A stretch of 44,616 bases of DNA from the NCBI GenBank assembly GCA_944393385.1, contig CALYAA010000017.1, positions 1 to 44,616 of the forward strand, in the 5' to 3' direction. Below the pieces are notes generated by a model. The model was not told the origin of the DNA, searched no databases, and was given only the letters and a program-made list of their open reading frames with translations. The position numbers were made by a program, and so were the translations under genes. Numbering within the stretch: the first letter of the stretch is position 1; each line of letters begins with the position of its first letter. This DNA comes from an uncultured Clostridia bacterium (GTDB lineage: Bacteria; Bacillota; Clostridia; TANB77; CAG-508). Positions 25,229 through 34,801 of this stretch are shown piece by piece.

Positions 25229-26581
25229 TTATTCATAGTCTTCTCCTATTATAATTGTAATATCAACATTACTTGAAGTAATAGCAGAATTAGAAGAAAC
25301 ATCTCCAACTCCCAACACTTGCTTTATCTGTTCTAAGTATTTATCTTCAACATTTGTTTTATTTAAAATTGTTGTTTTTCCTGTAGTAGATGTAGGTTTA
25401 GATGTTACTACTTTATATCCTAAATCTTTTAATGCTTCTCTTACTTTAGATAATTTAGTTTCTGAATTTGAGCCATTTAAAATTTCGATTTTTATTTCAG
25501 AAGCTTCTTTTTTTGAGATATTTTCTGTGTAATTCGTTGATTCTGTAGAAGATGTAGATTGATTTTCTTCTGTTGACTGTGTACTTTCTGTTCCTGTATT
25601 TTCAGTTGTCTCTGTTTGTGGCTCAGAATATAATTCGTTAATTAGTTGTGCTGTTTCAGTTTTATTAATAACAATAAACCAATATGGTGCATAAAGTGAA
25701 CCTGTTTGTGTTGGTCCAACTGAAACACCTGGCAATACAGCACTCTTTAAATTGTTAATATCAAAATTAATTGCATATGGAACATATGCTTTGATATCAG
25801 AAATAGATAAATTTGTTTCAACATATTCATATAAGATATCAATAATGTCTCTTATCTTAAATATATTTTTGGCTTGTAAAGCTTGTTTTGCTGTTGCCAT
25901 TATAAAATTTCTTTGTGTTTTCATTCTTCCAATATCATCTGAACCATACCATGCAGGATATCCTGTTCCGTTATCATTTTTTCTAAAACGCAACAATTGT
26001 TCTGCTTTTGCTCCATCTAAAACTTGTAGTCCTTTTGATAATCTAATTTTTAATCCTTGTGTTTCATCTGTATAATGCATATCTATTGGAACTTCAAATT
26101 CAACACCTTCAAGTACATCAACAAGTTTTATTAATGCTTGGTTATCTATTACCATATAATATTTTAAGTCTAATCCTGTTAAATCATTTACCTCTTCTAA
26201 TATTTTATCAACGCCTCTAGTATATAATGCATTAATTTTTTCACTTGCAGAACCATTTGCATAATTATTTCCTGTATATGTATCTCTAGGAATTGATAAT
26301 AATGAAGCCGTTTGATTTTTGGGGTTATAGGTTGCAACCATAATCGTATCAGTAATTTTTCCACCTAAATCTGTACTAACACCTAATAATAAAACTTGAA
26401 TTGGATCTAATTCTTCTAAAGTAGTTTCATCATTACCAACTAATGTAGATAAAAATCCTTGTAATCCACCACCATTAGCATGTGTTCTGTATCCAATAAA
26501 TCCTATACAGCATAAAAGCAATATTAGTAATAAAAATATTATTTTTTTCAAAATGCTTGACTTTTTCTTCTTTTTAGTCAA
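25229..26581 (-). CDS. LCP (LytR-CpsA-Psr) family cell-wall polymer ligase
   Basis: LCP enzymes transfer lipid-linked anionic glycopolymers to peptidoglycan outside the membrane. The start is taken as the TTG at 26581 because GGGGTG lies 8 nt upstream; an ATG 16 codons earlier has no site. The 450-residue protein has a lysine-rich N-terminus, one membrane helix (~12-31) and an LCP domain with LLGVSTDLGGKITDTIMVATYNP, LLSIPRDTY and the arginine motifs LLRFRKND and RMKTQRNF. A Ser/Thr/Glu-rich linker and a C-terminal LytR_C domain (IKIEILNGS...GEDYE) follow. The polymer is unknown. Confidence 0.92.
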   Translation of the reverse strand: MTKKKKKSSILKKIIFLLLILLLCCIGFIGYRTHANGGGLQGFLSTLVGNDETTLEELDPIQVLLLGVSTDLGGKITDTIMVATYNPKNQTASLLSIPRDTYTGNNYANGSASEKINALYTRGVDKILEEVNDLTGLDLKYYMVIDNQALIKLVDVLEGVEFEVPIDMHYTDETQGLKIRLSKGLQVLDGAKAEQLLRFRKNDNGTGYPAWYGSDDIGRMKTQRNFIMATAKQALQAKNIFKIRDIIDILYEYVETNLSISDIKAYVPYAINFDINNLKSAVLPGVSVGPTQTGSLYAPYWFIVINKTETAQLINELYSEPQTETTENTGTESTQSTEENQSTSSTESTNYTENISKKEASEIKIEILNGSNSETKLSKVREALKDLGYKVVTSKPTSTTGKTTILNKTNVEDKYLEQIKQVLGVGDVSSNSAITSSNVDITIIIGEDYE

Positions 26582-26702
26582 AGTTAATTCACCCCTATTT
26601 ATGAAATCTTTGCTAATATAGCATATCAAATTTTACAAAATTTTTCAATACATTCTTAAAGAATTAATAAAGAATTCACATTTTATTCATAATTATATTA
26701 TC

Positions 26703-26804
26703 AAAAAAAGAGTTTCTAAAATGCTATTAGGCCATAGCTCTATTATTTAATAGTGAAATGCGATTTTCACTATTAAATATACATAACATTTAGAAAACCC
26801 TTTA
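26703..26804 (-). terminator. Large branched terminator-like element after cvpA
   Basis: An outer stem (TTTCTAAAATG at 26713-26723 with CATTTAGAAA at 26787-26796, extended by AAAGAG/CCCTTT) encloses two hairpins. These are GCTAT/ATAGC (26723-26738) and a 14-15-bp stem (26745-26758 with 26764-26778). On the minus strand it ends with seven Ts, so it should terminate the cvpA operon. The branched fold of about 100 nt is far larger than a normal terminator. Confidence 0.65.
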
Positions 26805-26810
26805 TTTTAA

Positions 26811-27458
26811 TTAAAATATCAAATTCAATAATAAATTGTTATTATAGAAAAATTTCGTAATAAATGAGTTAGATATTGCACTTGAAAGTGTAGTATTTCC
26901 AGAAATATATATTATAAAGAAAATAATTGCTAATAATACATAAATTATTAATAGTGCTTTAATTAACCCATATATTATTCCTCCAGCCTTGTTAAACTGT
27001 TTTAATATTGGTAAACTCATAATTATATCTGCAACAAATGTTAATAATATTAGAACAAGTCTAGCTATTATAAAAATACCTAAAAAAGCACATATATTTA
27101 TTACTTTTGTTGCGATAATATCAGATGCCTCAAGTACTATTTGATTTCTAGTTTTATTTATTGAATCATCAACATATTTTTCTATATATTTCATAAAACC
27201 ATTATCTGTTTCGTTTTCTTCATTTTCATCTGCTTCTACCGAAAAGTTATCAATTATTGTAGTTTCTATTTTTTCATCTATTTCTGTATTATTTATAATT
27301 ATATTTGAAACCGGTTTATAAAATATCATAGAGATTACAATTGCAACTAAAACAGCAATTAAACCTACAGCAAGTTTTACAAGACCTTTTCTGTAACAAA
27401 TAAATACATTTAATGCTATAATTGCTACTATAATAATATCAAAAATAATTCCCAACAT
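26811..27458 (-). CDS. CvpA family membrane protein
   Basis: A 215-residue protein with about four membrane helices (4-20, 26-48, 117-140, 157-185). The start GIIFDIIIVAIIALNVFICYRKGLVKLAVGLIAVLVAI is the CvpA family signature. Between helices two and three is an acidic extracellular or cytoplasmic segment. In proteobacteria the family is linked to colicin V production and envelope homeostasis; in Firmicutes the role is uncertain. It is the last gene of a three-gene unit with the DUF5711 and YkvI-like genes (33 nt from the former). AAAAGGAG ribosome site. Confidence 0.88.
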   Translation of the reverse strand: MLGIIFDIIIVAIIALNVFICYRKGLVKLAVGLIAVLVAIVISMIFYKPVSNIIINNTEIDEKIETTIIDNFSVEADENEENETDNGFMKYIEKYVDDSINKTRNQIVLEASDIIATKVINICAFLGIFIIARLVLILLTFVADIIMSLPILKQFNKAGGIIYGLIKALLIIYVLLAIIFFIIYISGNTTLSSAISNSFITKFFYNNNLLLNLIF

Positions 27459-27491
27459 TTTCTATCTCTCCTTTTTATATTTTCTTTTTAA

Positions 27492-28673
27492 TTAATAATT
27501 CACAATAGCTATATTATCACTGTAAACTATTGCTATTAAATTATCTGTCATTACAACATCATTTATTTCCGAATTTGATATGTATTTTTTTATTAAAATA
27601 CCATTAGTTCCAATAATATGCATCTCTGTTCCAAAATTAATTGCGATTTTATTTGAATAAGTTAAAATTGCTTTAGCTACATTATTTGTATGATATTGTT
27701 TTGCTTTTCTATTATTCGTATTTATTATTGAAACTGTAGTATCTGATGTATATTCTCCTGTTGAATTTTCTTCAACTAATGCAACACTATTATTTAACCC
27801 TATTGTAATAAATGCTAAATTTTCATTATATTGTAATAACTCTGAATAATTTTCACCTTCTAATATTCCAATAGAATCGTCAAACATGCATATTAACTTA
27901 TTTTTATCTTGATAATTGATATTTGTTATAAGTTTTCCTGTAGGCGCCTCATATTTGTAAATTATTGCTTCATCAGAATTTGTCATAGCTATTTCAAAAG
28001 AAACAATCATAATATTTGATTTTATGATAATACCAGATATATCTACTTCAGCTATTGCTAGATATTTACTGTCTTGTGAAACACTAATATCTACAACTCT
28101 TGAATTAACTAAATTGGTTCTAAATATTTCTTCTCCTGTTTTATCAAAAACTTTTACAACAGATTCATATGTTGTATTAGATATAAGAATAGAGACAAAT
28201 CCATTTCTATTTACATTAATCTGTGCTATATTTCCTTCTGTAGTATTTTCAAATAAAATTTCTCTATCAGAAATTAAATAAAACTTTTGCCCATTTTTTT
28301 CACATATAGCTAAATATCTACCCATTGAAGTAAATTCAGCATTTAAAATATCAATTTCAATTGAGTCTATTTTCGTTCCTAATCTATTATAAAAATTTAA
28401 TGTTTTTTTACTTAATACGCAAATATATTTATCATATGCATATACTTGAACATTTTCATCTCTACCAATTTCTATTGTATTTACATCTTCTTGTAAAATT
28501 TCTTTTTTTATAATATTTTCATCACACCAACTTCTAAAAGACATATTATTATAGTAAATTATATATAAAATAACCATAATCACTATAATTAATACTATTG
28601 TCCATAGAAATACCGCTTTTATGATTTTACTTTTCCTATGATTCTGTAGCCCTTCAGCCCAAAAATCTTTCAT
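27492..28673 (-). CDS. DUF5711-like membrane-anchored beta-propeller protein
   Basis: A 393-residue protein with a basic N-terminus (HRKSKIIK), one membrane helix (~20-42) and a large extracellular part. That part is made of repeating four-stranded blocks such as VYAYDKYICVLSKKTLNFYNRLG, EFTSMGRYLAICEKNG and VDISVSQDSKYLAIAEV, i.e. a WD40/propeller-like fold. This matches the DUF5711 family seen in Clostridia next to CvpA. No enzyme motif is visible; a scaffold or sensor role is a guess. The ribosome site AAGGAAG abuts the ATG. It lies 50 nt downstream of the YkvI-like gene and 33 nt upstream of cvpA. Confidence 0.8.
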   Translation of the reverse strand: MKDFWAEGLQNHRKSKIIKAVFLWTIVLIIVIMVILYIIYYNNMSFRSWCDENIIKKEILQEDVNTIEIGRDENVQVYAYDKYICVLSKKTLNFYNRLGTKIDSIEIDILNAEFTSMGRYLAICEKNGQKFYLISDREILFENTTEGNIAQINVNRNGFVSILISNTTYESVVKVFDKTGEEIFRTNLVNSRVVDISVSQDSKYLAIAEVDISGIIIKSNIMIVSFEIAMTNSDEAIIYKYEAPTGKLITNINYQDKNKLICMFDDSIGILEGENYSELLQYNENLAFITIGLNNSVALVEENSTGEYTSDTTVSIINTNNRKAKQYHTNNVAKAILTYSNKIAINFGTEMHIIGTNGILIKKYISNSEINDVVMTDNLIAIVYSDNIAIVNY

Positions 28674-28723
28674 CTTCCTTCGTATTCCTTTCGCTTTTAA
28701 TACTATTAGTTTATCATAATTTG

Positions 28724-29755
28724 CTAAGTTTTAGCAATATTATTTTTTAAATTTTTCATTAATATTAACAATATTTGTATAATTCCAATATATCCAAATA
28801 TTGGGTAACCAAAATTTAAAATTTTAGAAAAGCCAAATCTTGTTATAAACAAACTAGTTATACACATAAATATGACAAATTGTGTATAACTTTTTTTATT
28901 TTTACTTACATTTTGTAAAAATCCAATACCCACAGATATAGCTGTCGTAAATATAGAAGCTAGAATAATAAATGCATATAAATTTCTATACTGAAAAAAC
29001 TTTCTACTAATAATATATACTGTTGGCATTTCTTGTTTTTGTAAATTCAGTATATTTTCATTTGTCATTAACATGAAAATCATTATTGATAATATTACCA
29101 TAATAATCGAACTAAAAATAGCTATATGTTTTATATGTTTAAAACTAGTTATTTGTTTTCTTAATGAAATTAAAACTGGTATTAATAATATTAAATTATA
29201 ACTTGTATATATTATAGAACTTATAATCCAATTGTCTCTTATTTGTATGATCTCTATATTTTGTTGTATATTTAAAATATTTTTGGTTCCTATAAAAATA
29301 ATAAATATAATTAATACTGGTACAATAATATTACTTACTTTAAGTACACCTTTTACATTCAAAAGAAATACTATTGTGCACAAAAAGACAAAACAAATAC
29401 TACCCAAAAATTTACTTACTCCTAACTCTTGTTCAAAATAAGCACCAAATCCAGCCACCATTATATAAAATGAAAATAATAATAATATATTTATTACATT
29501 ATTTATTATTAAATTTATTTTTTTATTTTTTATAAAAGAATTTAAAAAATCATTATAATTATCACTTTCTTCTATATATGCAATACTTAATGTTTTATTA
29601 ATAAGCACCCCCATTAAAAAACACATAAAAATGATTCCATAAATTCCATTTATTCCATATATATAAAAAAAAGAAAAAATTTCTTGACCAGATGCAAATC
29701 CAGCACCCACTAAAGCACCTATAATAACAAATATAATTGATATAATTTCTATCAT
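28724..29755 (-). CDS. YkvI-like membrane transporter
   Basis: A 343-residue protein with about ten membrane helices, starting IIFVIIGALVGAGFASGQEIFSFFYIYG. The early GAxxGAGFASGQE motif in helix 1 is diagnostic of the YkvI family, related to the APC and GerAB transporter superfamily, where this unwound stretch binds substrate. The substrate is not known. It is the first gene of the minus-strand unit with DUF5711 and CvpA. The start ATG has AAGGA about 11 nt upstream, a slightly long spacing. The 183-nt gap upstream contains only AT-rich sequence. Confidence 0.88.
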   Translation of the reverse strand: MIEIISIIFVIIGALVGAGFASGQEIFSFFYIYGINGIYGIIFMCFLMGVLINKTLSIAYIEESDNYNDFLNSFIKNKKINLIINNVINILLLFSFYIMVAGFGAYFEQELGVSKFLGSICFVFLCTIVFLLNVKGVLKVSNIIVPVLIIFIIFIGTKNILNIQQNIEIIQIRDNWIISSIIYTSYNLILLIPVLISLRKQITSFKHIKHIAIFSSIIMVILSIMIFMLMTNENILNLQKQEMPTVYIISRKFFQYRNLYAFIILASIFTTAISVGIGFLQNVSKNKKSYTQFVIFMCITSLFITRFGFSKILNFGYPIFGYIGIIQILLILMKNLKNNIAKT

Positions 29756-29938
29756 ATTCTAATTAGTTCCTTATTTATATTTAGGTTTTAAATAGATAAC
29801 CTATAACTCTATTAGATATACTCAAAAAATTATATTAAATTATTTTTATTTATATGCTATTTCAAGAAATTTTTTACTTTATTTTTCTTAAGTGTTCAGT
29901 TTAAATTTTTCAAAATTTTTTCATAATAAATTTATTAT

Positions 29939-31390
29939 TTATTTTCTTCTTTTTCTTATAATAGAAATAATAATTCCAACAATTATTATTGCAACAGGAA
30001 CAGCAAATATAATTGCTTTAATAATTCTATCTTCTTGTTCTGAAACAGTATATATTTCAGATTCATCATCTTTTCTTATTGTAATTGTATCATCTCTTTC
30101 TGTTAAATGAGATATTGAATTTAAGACAACATCTTTATTATTATGCAAATCTATTGCATATAAATAATATTCACTACTTATTGGTATTTGTAAATTTGAA
30201 GCACTCACTTCACTTGAAAAAATAACTAATTCTGAAGATACCTCATCAGAAATTTTCTTTGTTATATATGCTCCAACAATAAATTCTCCTTCATCTCCGT
30301 CTTGATCTGTTTTGCTATAAGATTGACTTTCAAAATTTGTTCTTATAAATGATGTTTCTCCTGTTTTTGAAATTGTTTCATATATTACTCCAAGTTCTTC
30401 AAGTTTATCTTCATCTACAAATTCAATTCTTCCTGCATCCACAAAACACATTTTTAAAGACATATCTATATCATTCATATAACTTGCATAAGCATCTGCA
30501 ACTGCAAATTCTGGTGCATTTTGTAACATTTTAGAGGTATCTTGTTCAAATATAACTCCATAATCAATTGTAAATCCATATTCTGCAAATATTTGTTCAA
30601 GATTTGGCATTTTTGTTTCTATAATGTTTTGAGATGTTAACATCATCAATTTTCCACCATTTCTAATATATTCTAATATTTTATCTCTTTCTAATTCATT
30701 TAAATCTTGTTTTTGTGTTGTTATAATTAAACAATCACAATCTTCAGGTACTGAACCTGTTGTTAATATATCTAAATAATCTACATCATTTGCTTCTTGG
30801 GTTAATTCAGTTACAATACTATTTAGAGATTGTTCTGGATTATATTGAGTTTTTCCTCCAGCAAAAATATATATTTTAGGTTTATCTGTTATAGAAAGTT
30901 CAACAATTGCATTTGTTATAGCTTCTTCTGTTAAATCAATTTGTTTTCCTGTTGAATAATCATATGTATATAAATCATATTCCTCAATTGTTTTTTCTTT
31001 ATCCCCTTTTTTTACTACAATTAACATATCTGTATCTTCAAGATTATATTTTGTTTTTAAATCTACTCTTGATGATAAATCTGTAATTTCTTCTACTTTT
31101 ATTTTATCATTTAATGCTTCATATTTTTTTGCATAATCAATTAAATATGTATAATCTGTTGCATTTATTAACTGTATTGTTACATCTTCATCTAAATCTT
31201 TTATTTTGGTTTTTGTTTCATCTGATAAAGAATATAATTTTTTTTCAGTAAAATCTAAATCTTCCACATTTATTTCATTTGCTAATATATTAATTCCTAT
31301 ATAAAGAGCTATTATTATTAAAATTAATAATAATGTTGATGTTCCTTTAATTAACCATTTATTTTTTATAATTTCTAAAAATCTTTTCAA
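29939..31390 (-). CDS. GldG-type ABC transporter accessory protein
   Basis: A 483-residue protein with an N-terminal membrane helix (about 16-36) and a large extracytoplasmic region of the GldG/ABC_transp_aux type: LYSLSDETKTKIKDLDEDVTIQLI, then KIYIFAGGKTQYNPEQSLNSIVTELTQE, then DCLIITTQKQDLNELERDKILEYIRNGGKLMML. A C-terminal membrane helix (~455-477) and RKRRK tail follow. The start is a TTG with an AGGAAAG site about 8 nt upstream. It is the third gene of an operon with the ABC permease (23 nt upstream) and ATPase. In Bacteroidota these proteins accompany gliding; in Firmicutes the cargo is unknown. Confidence 0.87.
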   Translation of the reverse strand: MKRFLEIIKNKWLIKGTSTLLLILIIIALYIGINILANEINVEDLDFTEKKLYSLSDETKTKIKDLDEDVTIQLINATDYTYLIDYAKKYEALNDKIKVEEITDLSSRVDLKTKYNLEDTDMLIVVKKGDKEKTIEEYDLYTYDYSTGKQIDLTEEAITNAIVELSITDKPKIYIFAGGKTQYNPEQSLNSIVTELTQEANDVDYLDILTTGSVPEDCDCLIITTQKQDLNELERDKILEYIRNGGKLMMLTSQNIIETKMPNLEQIFAEYGFTIDYGVIFEQDTSKMLQNAPEFAVADAYASYMNDIDMSLKMCFVDAGRIEFVDEDKLEELGVIYETISKTGETSFIRTNFESQSYSKTDQDGDEGEFIVGAYITKKISDEVSSELVIFSSEVSASNLQIPISSEYYLYAIDLHNNKDVVLNSISHLTERDDTITIRKDDESEIYTVSEQEDRIIKAIIFAVPVAIIIVGIIISIIRKRRK

Positions 31391-31413
31391 CTTTATTCTT
31401 TCCTTTCCTAAGT

Positions 31414-32097
31414 TTATTTTACCAATTTACGTCTTTGCATAACAATAATTGTAAAAGATATAAACATTGCTGTAAATGAAATTAATCCTAAAACCTCTTT
31501 TAAAGAAATAACTCCACTTGGAAAATCACTATAAAAATTCATTATAGATGCATTTGCAAATATAGTATTTACATCTTGCATAAATAATGTCATTACTAAA
31601 AATGCAATTGTTATAACTCCTGCAATAATTTGATTTTCAGTAATACTTGATGCAAACATTCCTATTGAAATAGCTGCACCACTAACTAATATAAAGCCAA
31701 GCATATGCACTAAAACTGCAGAAAGATTTGGATTACCAAAATATCTAACTATAAAAAAATAAATAAATGATATTAGTAATGTTATAACAATAACTCCCAT
31801 TGCAGCAAAAAATTTTCCAAAAACAACTCCTATCATACTTACTGGTGAAGTTAATATAAGCTGTTCTGTTCCAGACTTTCTTTCTTCAGCAAACATTCTC
31901 ATTGTTAATATCGGTGCTATAATAATTAGTCCATATAAAGCTGTATAAAAATATAGTGAACCTAAATCAACACTTCCATATAATATAGTTGTTAAATAGA
32001 AAAACACACTAAATACAAATAAAAATATTCCTATTACAACATATCCTATAGAAGATAAAAAGTAACTTTTAAATTCCTTTTTTAAAACTGCTAACAT
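31414..32097 (-). CDS. ABC-2 type permease (GldF-like)
   Basis: A 227-residue permease with six membrane helices. The first part, FKSYFLSSIGYVVIGIFLFVFSVFFYL, and the segment ILTMRMFAEERKSGTEQLILTSPVS, the cytoplasmic coupling helix, are hallmarks of the ABC-2/GldF group. Its ATG overlaps the stop of the ATPase gene (TAATG), so the two subunits are translationally coupled. It forms the membrane part of an exporter with the ATPase (32097-33209) and the GldG-like protein. Cargo is not known. Confidence 0.9.
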   Translation of the reverse strand: MLAVLKKEFKSYFLSSIGYVVIGIFLFVFSVFFYLTTILYGSVDLGSLYFYTALYGLIIIAPILTMRMFAEERKSGTEQLILTSPVSMIGVVFGKFFAAMGVIVITLLISFIYFFIVRYFGNPNLSAVLVHMLGFILVSGAAISIGMFASSITENQIIAGVITIAFLVMTLFMQDVNTIFANASIMNFYSDFPSGVISLKEVLGLISFTAMFISFTIIVMQRRKLVK

Positions 32098-33209
32098 TAT
32101 TTTTCCTCCTTTTTATTTTCATCACGTAATTTACTTTTTTTCTTTTCTTCTTTTTTCTCTAATTTTTTATTATTTTTGTTTTCTTTTTTTTCATCAGAAG
32201 CTCTTTCTTCTTTATCTACTTTTTCTTTAGACTCTTTATCGTTTTCTATTTTTGTATTTTCTTCTTCTCTTTTTTGCGTATCATCAATTAGTTTCATAAA
32301 TGCATCTTCTAATGTTACATCTGCTTTTTTCATTTCAAAAATTGTAATTCCCTCTTTTGCAAAAGTTTCAAATATATTTTTTCTTAAATCAATATCTTTT
32401 TCACCTGTTATAATATATTTTTTTGTTTTGTCTTCATTTTCTGAAATTAACCTTACATCTTTTATTTGAGATAATTTATCTTTAATATTCTCCATTTTTC
32501 CTTCAGTATCCTCTACAGTAACATATATTGAATTATCTCCTACAACTTTATTTTCTAAATTCTCTGGCGTATCAATTGCAATTATTTTTCCTTTATTTAT
32601 AATTATAACTCTATTACAAATTTGGCTAACTTCTGATAATATATGAGAACTTAAAATTACAGTATGATTTTTACCTAGTTTTTTTATTAATGCTCTAATT
32701 TCCGTAACTTGTTTTGGATCTAATCCAACAGTTGGTTCATCAAGGATAATTACTTTTGGGTCTCCAACCAATGCTCCTGCCATACTAACTCTTTGCTTAT
32801 AACCTCTTGATAAGTTTTTAGTTAATTTATTTTGAACATCTGCCAATCCTGTTTCTTCTATAACCTTTTGAACTCTTTCTTTTTTGGTTTTAGATTCACA
32901 ACCCTTTAACTCTGCCATATATGTAACAAATTCTTTAACAGTTAAATCTCCGTATAATGGAACTCCTTCTGGCATGTATCCAATCTGTTTTTTTGCTTTT
33001 TTAGGTTTTTTTGATATATCATAACCATCTACTATAATTTTTCCTTCTGATGGTTCAATAAATCCTGTTATCATATTCATTGTTGTACTTTTTCCCGCTC
33101 CATTTGGACCTAAAAAGCCTACAATTTCTCCCTCATCAATTTCAAAATTAATATTACTTACTGCTGTGAAATTACCATATCTTTTTGTAACATTTTCTAC
33201 CTGAATCAC
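32097..33209 (-). CDS. ABC transporter ATP-binding protein (GldA/CcmA-like)
   Basis: A 370-residue ATPase. The nucleotide-binding domain (1-230) shows Walker A GPNGAGKST, Q-loop IGYMPEGVPLY, signature LSRGYKQRVSMAGAL, Walker B VIILDEPTVGLDP and the switch His in ILSSHILSE. A ~75-residue accessory domain follows. The last ~60 residues are almost only Lys and Glu with Asp, Asn and Ser, a charged low-complexity tail not usual for the family. First gene of the three-gene exporter operon; AGGAGG-like ribosome site (rc of cctcct). Confidence 0.93.
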   Translation of the reverse strand: MIQVENVTKRYGNFTAVSNINFEIDEGEIVGFLGPNGAGKSTTMNMITGFIEPSEGKIIVDGYDISKKPKKAKKQIGYMPEGVPLYGDLTVKEFVTYMAELKGCESKTKKERVQKVIEETGLADVQNKLTKNLSRGYKQRVSMAGALVGDPKVIILDEPTVGLDPKQVTEIRALIKKLGKNHTVILSSHILSEVSQICNRVIIINKGKIIAIDTPENLENKVVGDNSIYVTVEDTEGKMENIKDKLSQIKDVRLISENEDKTKKYIITGEKDIDLRKNIFETFAKEGITIFEMKKADVTLEDAFMKLIDDTQKREEENTKIENDKESKEKVDKEERASDEKKENKNNKKLEKKEEKKKSKLRDENKKEEK

Positions 33210-33357
33210 AAGTTTTTCCTCCTATTCTTCTATATATTATTTAATTTCTTGTTTTCTCTTGCCAAATTTGAATTTTTTCTAAAATAGCAAGTATTAAGTT
33301 GTTAGTTGTTATGGCTTTTTTATAATATGAAATTATATTTTCATTTATTAAATTGCC

Positions 33358-33399
33358 AAAAAAAATAATATAAGCTCTTTTTTCTTTGAGCTTATATTA
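33358..33399 (-). terminator. Terminator of the pilin-like gene
   Basis: A perfect 12-bp stem (TAATATAAGCTC 33366-33377 with 33388-33399), a 10-nt loop and an eight-base T-run on the minus strand. It lies about 90 nt past the stop codon of the gene at 33487. Confidence 0.8.
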
Positions 33400-33486
33400 C
33401 CATTTTGAATTTTTTTTGTAAATATTTTTCACATAAATTTCACATTCAATCTTAGGGAATTCTATTATTTGACATTATAATACATT

Positions 33487-34008
33487 TTAGTCTACTAAAC
33501 TTCCTCCTCTTATAACATCTTTTACTTGATCTATTATATAATAATCTGTACCATTATATTCATAGCCCTCTACTAATATTGCCACCTGTTTTTTTATATC
33601 AATTATATAATTATTTTCAACTCCATTAATTTGTAAACTTTCAAAATCATTTTTACTAAAATATCTATATGATGAAATATCTTCACTCATATCTATATTC
33701 ATATTATTGGCTATTTCTTTAACTTTATTAAGTATTCCTGTTGGTCCTTGTAACTCACTTAGCATCGAGTCTGGAATAGGACTACCAATCTCTATTTCTT
33801 CATTTGGAACATCTATATATTGTTGATACCACAAATTTACATTAGCTTGAACCATTTCTAACTCAAATCTTAGTTTTTCAAACTTGTTGTTCCTAATAGA
33901 ACTTAATCCTGAATAAGTGAAAATACTAGATAAAATAACTAATAAAATAATAGTAACAACTAAAGAAATCATTGTTATCCCTTTTTCATTCATCTTAAGT
34001 TTTTTCAA
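33487..34008 (-). CDS. Type IV pilin-like (pseudopilin) protein
   Basis: A 173-residue protein with a prepilin-type N-terminus: short basic leader MKKLKMNEKG, then ITMISLVVTIILLVILSSIF, a single hydrophobic helix as in type IV pilins cleaved after Gly by prepilin peptidase. The usual Glu at position 5 of the mature protein is Ser here, as in other variant pilin-like proteins of gut Clostridia. The C-terminal domain is beta-rich (YEYNGTDYYIIDQVKDVIRGG). The TTG start at 34008 is supported by GAGAGGT 7-8 nt upstream. No pilus assembly genes are nearby, so its role is open. It is the only gene of its unit. Confidence 0.78.
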   Translation of the reverse strand: MKKLKMNEKGITMISLVVTIILLVILSSIFTYSGLSSIRNNKFEKLRFELEMVQANVNLWYQQYIDVPNEEIEIGSPIPDSMLSELQGPTGILNKVKEIANNMNIDMSEDISSYRYFSKNDFESLQINGVENNYIIDIKKQVAILVEGYEYNGTDYYIIDQVKDVIRGGSLVD

Positions 34009-34151
34009 TTTTATTACCTCTCTATTAATAATTCTTTCTTTATATTTCTTATATATGATATATTATTTTTTTTATAAAATCAATGTTTTAAATGAATATT
34101 TTTATTTTTTATTCATAATTTTAATTAGTCATTATTTTTTTGGGGGTTTTT

Positions 34152-34775
34152 ATGCAGTATATGTTTTCTTTTATAATATCTTTTTTATTTATAGCTTTAT
34201 CAGAACTTGGAGACAAAACACAAATTCTTGTCTTGTCTTTTTCTTCCAAAAACAAAAGCTCTCATATCCTAATAGGTGTTGCTATTGGCACATTACTTAG
34301 TCATGGTCTTGCAATCATATTAGGAAGCAAAATTTGTAATTTAGGAAATACTAATTTTATTTATTATTTAAAAATATTAACATATTTTACTTTTTTAATT
34401 TTTGGTATTATAGGCTTCTTGAAAGTAAAAATGTCTTCTCAAAATAATGACTTAAAAAGTGATTATAAATCAAAATTATTAAATACTATTTCTTCTTTAC
34501 TTAAAAGTTGTATATTTATTGTAGCTATTTCAATAGCTATTGGAGAAATTGGAGACAAAACTTGGCTTGCTTCAATTGGCTTAGGCATACAATATCCAAT
34601 GTTTAAAATTCCTTTAATCTGTGGTTCAATTTGTGGAATGCTTCTTAGTAATTCTATTGCAATCTTTTTTGGAAAATGGCTTGGCAATAAAATTCCCGAA
34701 GTATATATAAATATTTTATCAAATTCTATTTTTATTATTTTTGGATTTTTAGGGATTATTAATATATTGTTCTAA
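34152..34775 (+). CDS. TMEM165/GDT1 family (UPF0016) cation transporter
   Basis: A 207-residue protein with six membrane helices in two inverted halves, each with the family motif: ELGDKTQ in the first and EIGDKTW in the second. The family exchanges Ca2+ or Mn2+ for protons (known from yeast Gdt1, human TMEM165 and bacterial MneA). In bacteria, manganese export is the likely role. The ATG at 34152 has a GGGGG site 5 nt upstream; a TTG 12 nt earlier overlaps that site and is unlikely. It is divergent from the pilin-like gene. Confidence 0.93.
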   Translation: MQYMFSFIISFLFIALSELGDKTQILVLSFSSKNKSSHILIGVAIGTLLSHGLAIILGSKICNLGNTNFIYYLKILTYFTFLIFGIIGFLKVKMSSQNNDLKSDYKSKLLNTISSLLKSCIFIVAISIAIGEIGDKTWLASIGLGIQYPMFKIPLICGSICGMLLSNSIAIFFGKWLGNKIPEVYINILSNSIFIIFGFLGIINILF

Positions 34776-34801
34776 TATAGGATAAAGCAATTTTTACTAT
34801 T

